DNA of 5,099 nt. Origin: Alphaproteobacteria bacterium (lineage in GTDB: Bacteria; Pseudomonadota; Alphaproteobacteria; Caulobacterales; Caulobacteraceae). Of the stretch, positions 1-5,099 are shown in pieces. Under the pieces are notes generated by a model. The model had not been told where the DNA came from, did not search any database, and was given only the letters and a program-made list of their open reading frames with translations. Positions within the stretch are counted from its first letter, which is position 1, and every line of letters starts with the position of its first letter. The position numbers and the translations under genes were made by a program. Location of the stretch: assembly GCA_028869395.1 (NCBI GenBank), contig JAGWSE010000028.1, positions 1 to 5,099 of the forward strand, given 5' to 3'.

Positions 1-864
<864 letters not shown>

Positions 865-867
865 CCT

Positions 868-1006
868 TCCCTCCCTTGATGGGGAGGGTGGCTCGAGCGA
901 AGCTAGAGACGGGTGGGGGAGTCGGCTCCAAGCTCCGAACGCGGAGTTTGCCCCACACCTCCCCACCCTGGCCGCTGCGGCCCGTAGCTCCCCGTTACGG
1001 GAGGGA
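868..1006. repeat. Long imperfect intergenic palindrome, possible bidirectional terminator, with a GANTC site
   Basis: This fills the gap between two convergent genes and ends 3 bases before the stop codon at 1011-1009. Seen directly: TCCCTCCC (868-875) pairs with GGGAGGGA (999-1006), and GGGGAG (881-886) pairs with CTCCCC (988-993). The five bases between these arms on each side pair partly, giving a basal stem of about 19 pairs. GTGGGG (913-918) pairs with CCCCAC (951-956), and an apical hairpin joins 929-937 to 942-950 around an AACG loop. Side palindromes are GCTCGAGC (891-898) and GGCCGC-T-GCGGCC (970-982). A GAGTC (GANTC, the CcrM methylation target of alphaproteobacteria) is at 919-923. 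Long intergenic repeats associated with GANTC sites have been described in Caulobacter; membership in such a family is my inference. No T-tract follows, so terminator function is plausible rather than shown. Confidence 0.6.
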
Positions 1007-1008
1007 CA

Positions 1009-1566
1009 TCACCCCCGCCGGCTGACGATGTCCTTGTTGGCCTGGCGGGTCTTGGCGCCCTGGCCGCGCTCGGCCTCGGTCTTCACGCCGCGGCGGTTGT
1101 GGTTGGCCGAGTGCAGCATGCCCTCGTCGCCCTCCTCGCCCCATTCCGCCTCGGGCTTGTCCTCCTGCGCCAGGTCGTGGATGTCGACGCCCGCGGGCGT
1201 GCCTGCGCCCAGGTCTCCGGCGTCGTCGATCCCGGCGGCGTCGCGGTCGTCGAGGTTCGGGGACGGCGCGGCGGAGAACGCGCGGTCTTCGCCCGGCCGC
1301 ACCTCGCCGCGAGGCTGGGCCCCGTCCCCGGGGCCCTGACTCGGATCGGCCGCGCCGCGGTCGCTGAACGTGTGGCCCCGGTCGTCGCCGGAGGGCGGCT
1401 CCAGGCTCCGGTCGAAGGGCTCGGTGCGTTGGGGATCGGTCGCGTATTGATCGCGGTTCTCGTTCAGCTGCGCGTCCATCTCCTTCTGGCCTACGCCCAG
1501 TCCCTGCGTCTGGCCGCGGTTGGCGGCGGGCGTGGAGGTGTGGAAGGTGCGGTCGTTCTCAGCCAT
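1009..1566 (-). CDS. Small hydrophilic, probably disordered protein; putative general stress response gene
   Basis: I do not recognise a named family. The 185-residue product has no signal peptide, no membrane segment and no Cys. It is rich in Gly, Asp, Glu, Arg, Pro, Ala and Gln, with few bulky hydrophobics and a single Trp (in AEWGEEGDEG), so it is probably largely disordered. The middle (about 50-130) is low-complexity and acidic; the last 35 residues turn basic (NHNRRGVKTEAERGQGAK, then a SRRG end) and look like the part most likely to be conserved. The start is well supported: AAGGAG lies at 1580-1575, 8 bases before the ATG. A candidate EcfG-type promoter sits at 1618-1594, which would give a leader of about 20 bases. 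The gene is divergent from zapE with an 88-base gap and converges on mmsA. A hydrophilin-like protective role is a guess from composition and promoter. Long frames on the opposite strand here are GC-driven shadows. Confidence 0.75.
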   Translation of the reverse strand: MAENDRTFHTSTPAANRGQTQGLGVGQKEMDAQLNENRDQYATDPQRTEPFDRSLEPPSGDDRGHTFSDRGAADPSQGPGDGAQPRGEVRPGEDRAFSAAPSPNLDDRDAAGIDDAGDLGAGTPAGVDIHDLAQEDKPEAEWGEEGDEGMLHSANHNRRGVKTEAERGQGAKTRQANKDIVSRRG

Positions 1567-1593
1567 GGAAGGGTCTCCTTCTCCTGGTCCCTC

Positions 1594-1618
1594 AACCCTT
1601 CGCCGCGCGGCCCGTTCC
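1594..1618 (-). promoter_or_regulatory. Candidate EcfG (general stress sigma factor) promoter
   Basis: Read on the minus strand, GGAAC (1618-1614) is followed by exactly 16 bases and then GGTT (1597-1594). The established alphaproteobacterial EcfG/SigT consensus is GGAAC-N16-17-CGTT, so the match is complete except for the first base of the -10 element. A start about 7 bases beyond the -10 would lie near 1587, leaving about 20 bases before the ATG with the AAGGAG ribosome site in the middle. That geometry supports a real promoter. No transcript evidence is available. Confidence 0.6.
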
Positions 1619-1654
1619 TTGCGCTGACGCCCCGCCCCGGCTAGGCGAGGCCCG

Positions 1655-2776
1655 ATGCCGTCCGCGCTGCAAGCCGCCTACGACGAGCGCCTGGCCGCAG
1701 GCGACATCCGGCCCGATCCGGCCCAGGCGCGAGCGCTCGCCAGGCTGGTCAGGCTCGAGGCCGACCTCGCCGCCGCCCCGCCGCCCAACGGCCTGAAGGC
1801 CCTCTTCCGCCGCCCCGAGCCGCAGCGCGGCGTCTATCTCTGGGGGCCTGTCGGGCGCGGCAAGTCCATGCTGATGGACCTCTTCTTCCAGGCTGCGCCC
1901 ATCGAGCCACGGCGGCGCACGCACTTCCACGTCTTCATGGGCGAGGTCCACCGCCTGATCGACGCCTGGCGCAAGGGCGACGCCGCAGCCCGCCGGGCCA
2001 GGTTCGCCCAGGCGAAGGGAGACGATCCCATCCCGCCGGTCGCCGACTATGTGGCGGCGCGCGCCCGGCTCCTCTGCTTCGACGAGTTCCAGGTCACCGA
2101 CATCGCCGACGCGATGATCCTGGGCCGGCTGTTCGAGGCGCTGTTCGCCCGCGGCGTGACGCTGGTGGCGACCTCCAACCGCAGGCCGGACGACCTCTAC
2201 CGCAACGGTCTCAACCGCCAGCTCTTCCTGCCCTTCATCGACCTCCTGAAGGCTCGCGTCGACGTCGTCGAGGTGGGCGGCGCGCACGACTACCGGCTGG
2301 ACCGTCTGCGGGCCGCGGGGACCTGGTTCTCGCCCGTCGATCCCGACAACGAGCGCACCTTCGAGGCGCTCTGGCGCGACATGCTGGACACCGACGAAGA
2401 GAGCGGGGCGACGCTGGAGGTGCTGGGCCGCAAGGTGCACCTGCCGCACGCCGCGGGCGGCCTGCTGCGGGCCACCTTCGCCAGCCTCTGCTCCGTCGCG
2501 CTCGGGCCCAACGACTACATCGCGGTGGCCGAGGCCTTCCACACCGTCTTCCTGGAGGACGTGCCGAGGCTCACCCCCAACCGGCGGGAGGAGGCGCGGC
2601 GGTTCGTGATCCTGATCGACGCGCTCTACGAGGCGCGCGTCCGCCTGATCGTCTTGGCCGAGGCCCAGCCCGCGCAGCTCTACCCGGAAGGCGACGGCGC
2701 CTTCGAGTTCGAGCGCACGTCTTCGCGCCTGGAGGAGATGCGCTCGGCGGACTGGCTGGAGGACCTCACGCCCTGA
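1655..2776 (+). CDS. zapE: Cell division protein ZapE / AFG1-family P-loop ATPase
   Basis: The 373-residue product is a full-length member of the AFG1/ZapE ATPase family. In Escherichia coli ZapE associates with the FtsZ ring and affects its stability; the mitochondrial relative Afg1/LACE1 acts in inner-membrane protein quality control. Visible landmarks are an N-terminal ALQAAYDERLAAGDI segment typical of the family, Walker A GPVGRGKS (64-71) after VYLW, FHVFMGEVH (91-99), Walker B LLCFDEFQVTDI (139-150), and the sensor-1-like stretch VATSNRRPDDLYRNGLNR (171-188). FLPFIDLL then leads into the C-terminal half with YIAVAEAFHTVFLEDVP. No membrane segment or signal is seen. The ATG has only a weak, close GAGG (1647-1650). 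A possible GCTA -10 element at 1640-1643 would put the transcript start almost at the ATG, so a leaderless message is conceivable. The 3' end overlaps the convergent lysR gene by 11 bases, with no room for a conventional terminator. Confidence 0.95.
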   Translation: MPSALQAAYDERLAAGDIRPDPAQARALARLVRLEADLAAAPPPNGLKALFRRPEPQRGVYLWGPVGRGKSMLMDLFFQAAPIEPRRRTHFHVFMGEVHRLIDAWRKGDAAARRARFAQAKGDDPIPPVADYVAARARLLCFDEFQVTDIADAMILGRLFEALFARGVTLVATSNRRPDDLYRNGLNRQLFLPFIDLLKARVDVVEVGGAHDYRLDRLRAAGTWFSPVDPDNERTFEALWRDMLDTDEESGATLEVLGRKVHLPHAAGGLLRATFASLCSVALGPNDYIAVAEAFHTVFLEDVPRLTPNRREEARRFVILIDALYEARVRLIVLAEAQPAQLYPEGDGAFEFERTSSRLEEMRSADWLEDLTP

Positions 2777-3647
2777 GGCTCTCGACCAGCTCACGAGCAT
2801 AGGGACGCAGCTCCTGGTCGGCGCGGACGACGATCTTCAGCTCGCGCAGCGCCCACTCGTCCGCGAGGTCGATGACCGACAGCGCCATGGTGCGCGCGGC
2901 GCGCGCGGCCGTAGTCTGCGGCACCACGCCGATCCCGACCCCGTGCTCCACCAGCCGGCACACCGCGTCGAAGCTGCGCAGCTGCACCCGCAGGCGCAGC
3001 GGCCGCCCCTCGCGCGCGGCGCGCGCGGAGAGGAAGCGCTGCCAGGACGAGGAGCGCTCCAGCCCCACGAACTCGCGGTCCAGCACCTCGGCGAAGGCCA
3101 CCGGCCCGCGGCCCGCCAGCGGGTCGGCGGCGGCGGCCACGACCACGAACCGGTCCGAGCGGAACGGATAGGTGGCCAGCGTACCCACCTAGACCGTGCC
3201 CGCCACGATCCCGACGTCGGCCGCGCCCTCGGCCACCAGTCCCACGATCTCGTCGGACAGCCGTTCCTCCAGGTCGACGCTCACCTGCGGGTGGCTCGCC
3301 AGGAACGACGACAGCGCCTCGGGCAGGAATTCGGTGAGCGCATTGGTGTTGGCCAGCAGCCGCACCTCGCCGGAAAGCCCGCCCGCGAAGGCGCCCAGGT
3401 CCTCCTTCAGGCGCGCGCTCTGCGCCAGGATGGTGCGGGCGTGCTTCAGCAGCGTCCGGCCGGCGGGCGTCGGCGTCACGCCCTGGCGCGAGCGCACCAG
3501 CAGCGGCGCGCCCAGCGCCTCCTCCATGCCGCGGATCCGCGTCGAGGCGGCGGCCAGCGCCAGGGCGCTCTTCCCCGCGCCGGCGGTGATGGAGCCCGCG
3601 TCGAGCACGTCGCAGAACAGTTTCAGGTCGGTGAGGTCGAACCGCAT
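2766..3647 (-). pseudogene. LysR-family transcriptional regulator interrupted by an in-frame TAG (codon 153)
   Basis: One continuous frame of 294 codons, including the final TGA, encodes a typical LysR-type regulator (family size about 290-310). It is broken only by TAG at 3191-3189. Before the stop are the N-terminal winged helix-turn-helix (residues 1-60: DLTDLKLFCDVLDAGSIT, then STRIRGMEEALGAPLLVR and TPAGRTLL), the linker helix (about 65-90), and the first part of the effector-binding domain (GEVRLLANTNALTEFLPEAL, ending ADVGIVAGTV). Immediately after it the frame continues as VGTLATYPFRSDRFVVVA, through VEHGVGIGVVPQ, to ESLRA. No frameshift or other stop is seen, so the change is recent, a sequencing error, or read through. 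A GTG directly follows the TAG but has no convincing ribosome site. The ATG at 3647 is chosen because the HTH begins there; its GAAGG abuts the ATG, so initiation looks weak. The gene is divergent from sdhC, making autoregulation or sdh control possible. A translated 152-residue product would have DNA-binding but no complete sensing domain. Confidence 0.85.
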
Positions 3648-3668
3648 CCTTCGTCTTTCGCGAAGGAT
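3646..3668. promoter_or_regulatory. Perfect inverted repeat over the lysR start codon, candidate LysR-type operator
   Basis: ATCCTTCG (3646-3653) and CGAAGGAT (3661-3668) are perfect inverted copies separated by 7 bases. Inside them is the T-N11-A spacing (T3651, A3663) typical of LysR-type binding sites, with the central palindrome TTCGCGAA at 3657-3664. The repeat overlaps the first bases of the lysR ATG (3647-3645), so bound protein, or a hairpin in the lysR message, could block lysR expression. The dyad is seen directly; its binding protein is inferred. Confidence 0.45.
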
Positions 3669-3709
3669 ACCTACAGCATTTGCGCATTGCGCGGCGAGGG
3701 CGAATGGCG

Positions 3710-3732
3710 CTTCGATTCCGGTTTCGCGAAGG
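3710..3732. promoter_or_regulatory. Second copy of the operator-like motif upstream of sdhC
   Basis: The 11-base string TTTCGCGAAGG at 3722-3732 repeats 3656-3666 exactly, 66 bases away. As in the first site, a CTTCG arm precedes it (3710-3714), but at a spacing of 12 bases rather than 7 from the CGAAG arm (3727-3731). A GATTC (GANTC) lies inside at 3714-3718. The site is about 38 bases upstream of the candidate sdhC -35 element, where an activator could sit. Function is inferred from the repetition and position. Confidence 0.35.
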
Positions 3733-3769
3733 TCCGCGCCCAAAGCGCCGGCGAGGCGTCCCGGCTTCG

Positions 3770-3798
3770 TTGACACCCCCTAGGGCGGGCTTAAAAGC
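3770..3798 (+). promoter_or_regulatory. Candidate housekeeping sigma promoter of the sdh operon
   Basis: TTGACA (3770-3775) is a perfect -35 element. It is followed, about 15-16 bases on, by an A/T-rich patch that stands out in this GC-rich DNA. GCTTAAAAGC (3789-3798) matches the Caulobacter -10 style consensus GCTANAWC at six of eight positions. Transcription would begin near 3803-3806, giving a leader of about 30 bases with GGAGG at 3820-3824 before sdhC. This is the only clear promoter-like sequence in the lysR-sdhC gap on this strand. Confidence 0.5.
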
Positions 3799-3835
3799 GC
3801 GTGGGTCAGCTTGGGACCTGGAGGCCTATGAGAGC

Positions 3836-4243
3836 ATGAGCGAGCTTGCGAAAGGCGCACGGGAGCCGCCGCTCTCGCCGCACCTGCAGGTCTGGCGGTG
3901 GCACATCACCATGGCCACCTCGATCCTTCACCGCGCCACCGGCGTCGCGCTTTATGTCGGGGCCCTGATCGGCGCCGCCTGGGCGATCTCGCTGGCGTCG
4001 GGTCCCGACGCCTATGCGACCTTCAAGGCGGTGCTCGGCTCGCCGATCGGCAAGGTCGTGATGTTCGGCCTGACGCTGAGCTTCTTCTACCACCTGGCGA
4101 ACGGCATCCGGCACCTGGCCTGGGACGCCGGCAAGGGCTTCGAGGTGCGCACCGCCGACGCGACCTCGGTCGTGGTCTTCGCCTTCACCCTGGCGGCGAC
4201 CATCGCCTTGTGGGTCATCGCCTTCATGACGGGAGCGCTCTGA
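3836..4243 (+). CDS. sdhC: Succinate dehydrogenase, cytochrome b556 subunit
   Basis: SdhC is one of two membrane anchors of respiratory complex II. With SdhD it binds haem b and the quinone-reduction site and passes electrons from succinate oxidation to ubiquinone. The 135-residue product has the family signature near the start: SPHLQVWRWHITMATSILHRATG (about residues 14-36), in which Ser29 and Arg33 correspond to the E. coli quinone-site residues Ser27 and Arg31. FFYHLANGIRHL (83-94) carries His86, matching the E. coli haem ligand His84. Three membrane helices are visible, at about 34-54, 72-94 and 112-131. I chose ATG 3836 because the family's N-terminus is short and GGAGG lies 11 bases upstream; the frame stays open upstream to an ATG at 3680, but that extension is Arg/Pro-rich shadow sequence and would include the promoter. 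Its stop overlaps the sdhD start. Confidence 0.95.
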   Translation: MSELAKGAREPPLSPHLQVWRWHITMATSILHRATGVALYVGALIGAAWAISLASGPDAYATFKAVLGSPIGKVVMFGLTLSFFYHLANGIRHLAWDAGKGFEVRTADATSVVVFAFTLAATIALWVIAFMTGAL

Positions 4244-4629
4244 TGCCGAGCTACCGCACGCCGCTGTCGCGCGCCCGCGGGCTGGGCTCGGCCAAGCACG
4301 GGGTCGGCCACTGGATCTCCGAGCGGGTGGGCGCGATCGCCCTGGTCCCTCTGACGCTGTGGGGCGCCTTCGGCGTCCTGCGGCTCGCCGCCGGCGACTA
4401 TGGCGCCGCTGTCGCCTGGATCGGCCAGCCGGTCAACGCCGTGCTGATGGTGCTGCTGATCGCGATCAGCTTCTGGCACATGCAGTCGGGCCTGCGCGTG
4501 GTGATCGAGGACTACGTCCACGAGGCGCTCGGCAAGACCACCCTGCTGGTGCTCAACCTGTTCCTTTGCGGGCTCGTCGGCGCGCTCGCGGTCTTCTCCA
4601 TCCTGAAAGTCGCGCTGGCAGGCGCTTAA
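4243..4629 (+). CDS. sdhD: Succinate dehydrogenase, hydrophobic membrane anchor subunit
   Basis: SdhD is the second membrane anchor of complex II and pairs with SdhC in the inner membrane. The ATG overlaps the sdhC stop in TGATG (4241-4245), a classic arrangement for translational coupling that keeps the two anchors in equal amounts. The 128-residue product begins MPSYRTPLSRARGLGSAK and has the family motif HGVGHWISERV (19-29). It has three membrane helices at roughly 27-48, 63-85 and 98-122. FWHMQSGLRVVIEDYVH (77-93) contains His79 and Asp90-Tyr91. These have the same spacing as the E. coli haem ligand His71 and the quinone-site pair Asp82-Tyr83, which supports both the identity and an intact site. 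The upstream part of this open frame, before 4243, is a shadow of sdhC. Confidence 0.95.
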   Translation: MPSYRTPLSRARGLGSAKHGVGHWISERVGAIALVPLTLWGAFGVLRLAAGDYGAAVAWIGQPVNAVLMVLLIAISFWHMQSGLRVVIEDYVHEALGKTTLLVLNLFLCGLVGALAVFSILKVALAGA

Positions 4630-4638
4630 AGGACCCCC

Positions 4639-5099
4639 ATGGCGGCTTACGAATTCATCGACCACAAGTACGACGTCGTCGTGGTGGGCGCGGGCGGCTC
4701 GGGCCTTCGCGCGGCGCTCGGCTGCGCCCAGGCGGGGCTGAAGACGGCCTGCATCTCCAAGGTCTTCCCGACCCGGTCCCACACCGTCGCGGCGCAGGGC
4801 GGCATCTCCGCCAGCCTTGGCAACATGGGCGAGGACGACTGGCGCTGGCACATGTACGACACCGTCAAGGGGTCGGACTGGCTGGGCGACCAGGACGCCA
4901 TCGAATACCTCTGCCGCAACGCCCCGGCCGCGGTCTACGAGCTGGAGCACTGGGGCGTGCCGTTCTCGCGGACGCCCGAAGGCAAGATCTACCAGCGCGC
5001 CTTCGGCGGCATGACCCGCAACTACGGCGAGGCGCCGATCCAGCGCACCTGCGCGGCGGCCGACCGCACCGGCCACGCCATGCTGCACACCATGTACGG
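4639..5099 (+). CDS. sdhA: Succinate dehydrogenase flavoprotein subunit, N-terminal part (3' end outside window)
   Basis: SdhA holds covalently bound FAD and oxidises succinate to fumarate on the cytoplasmic face of complex II. The window holds 153 complete codons plus two bases of a protein usually about 590-600 residues long. Seen directly: an N-terminal beta-strand with the FAD-binding motif VVVGAGGSGLRAA (14-26; GxGxxG at 17-22), then KVFPTRSHTVAAQGGI (41-56). His48 there corresponds to the E. coli His45 that carries the covalent flavin. WHMYDTVKGSDWLGDQDAI (70-88) and FGGMTRNYGEAPIQRTC (122-138) are further family landmarks. AAGGA at 4629-4633 lies 5 bases before the ATG and 9 bases separate it from the sdhD stop, so it is in one operon with sdhC and sdhD. 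sdhB is expected downstream of the window. Confidence 0.97.
   Translation, partial: MAAYEFIDHKYDVVVVGAGGSGLRAALGCAQAGLKTACISKVFPTRSHTVAAQGGISASLGNMGEDDWRWHMYDTVKGSDWLGDQDAIEYLCRNAPAAVYELEHWGVPFSRTPEGKIYQRAFGGMTRNYGEAPIQRTCAAADRTGHAMLHTMY

Noticed and set aside
1099..1644. A plus-strand open frame opposite the small stress gene (181 codons)
   Set aside because: No ribosome site and Val/Arg/Gly-rich shadow composition; the minus-strand gene has AAGGAG and a candidate promoter.
1592..2800. A 402-codon minus-strand open frame opposite zapE
   Set aside because: Composition is shadow-like, with no recognisable domain, while the plus-strand frame encodes unmistakable AFG1/ZapE motifs.
3186..3188. 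Annotating the second half of lysR as an independent gene starting at GTG
   Set aside because: It lacks a ribosome site and a DNA-binding domain and continues the LysR fold in frame, so it is better treated as the downstream part of one interrupted gene.
2791..3687. A 298-codon minus-strand open frame over the lysR gene in another frame
   Set aside because: Arg/Gly/Ala-rich low-complexity translation typical of a GC-rich shadow; the LysR motifs are in the neighbouring frame.
3680..3692. Tandem TTGCGC-A-TTGCGC as an operator
   Set aside because: Short and low in information in GC-rich DNA, and not repeated elsewhere in the gap; noted but not supported as a site.
3648..3776. N-terminal extension of the lysR frame to an ATG at 3776
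   Set aside because: LysR helix-turn-helix domains begin within a few residues of the start; the ATG at 3647 fits, and the extra 43 residues resemble nothing in the family.
3680..3835. N-terminal extension of sdhC to an upstream ATG
   Set aside because: The extension is Arg/Pro-rich, unlike any SdhC N-terminus, and would place the candidate promoter and the GGAGG inside the gene.
4087..5088. A 333-codon minus-strand open frame opposite sdhC, sdhD and sdhA
   Set aside because: It is antisense to three well-supported genes, and its His/Arg/Ala-rich translation has no domain signature.

Overview
This GC-rich window looks like chromosome from an alphaproteobacterium, most likely of the Caulobacterales (Caulobacter/Phenylobacterium type). 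The evidence is the high G/C at third codon positions, a candidate EcfG-type general-stress promoter, GANTC (CcrM-type) sites in or next to intergenic dyads, and a long G/C-rich intergenic palindrome of a kind I associate with caulobacterial genomes. The genus is inferred, not shown.

Layout. Bases 1-864 (+) are the C-terminal part of a CoA-acylating methylmalonate-semialdehyde dehydrogenase (mmsA, valine catabolism). It converges, across a palindromic element at 868-1006, on a small unrecognised gene (1009-1566, -) for a very hydrophilic, probably disordered protein. That gene has a perfect AAGGAG ribosome site and, at the right distance upstream, GGAAC-N16-GGTT, which closely matches the EcfG sigma-factor consensus. 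Divergent from it is zapE (1655-2776, +), an AFG1-family P-loop ATPase. zapE converges with an 11-base tail overlap on a LysR-family regulator gene (2766-3647, -), which is interrupted at codon 153 by a single in-frame TAG. The rest of that gene, on both sides, reads as an intact LysR protein.

Divergent from the lysR gene is the succinate dehydrogenase operon: sdhC (3836-4243), sdhD (4243-4629, start overlapping the sdhC stop) and the first 153 codons of sdhA (4639 to the window end). The 188-base gap between lysR and sdhC holds a perfect inverted repeat over the lysR start codon, a second copy of its 11-base core 66 bases away, a GATTC site, and a plausible sigma-70-type promoter for sdhC.

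How the genes relate. Valine breakdown through MmsA yields propionyl-CoA, which many bacteria convert to succinyl-CoA, and SdhCDAB oxidises succinate in the TCA cycle and respiratory chain. ZapE/AFG1 proteins are linked to cell division and, in mitochondria, to inner-membrane protein quality control. The lysR gene's divergent position makes regulation of sdh possible, but this is inference. I do not see a novel defence, mobile or biosynthetic system. The items most worth a second look are the nonsense codon in lysR, the candidate stress-sigma promoter on the disordered protein gene, and the dyads between lysR and sdhC.
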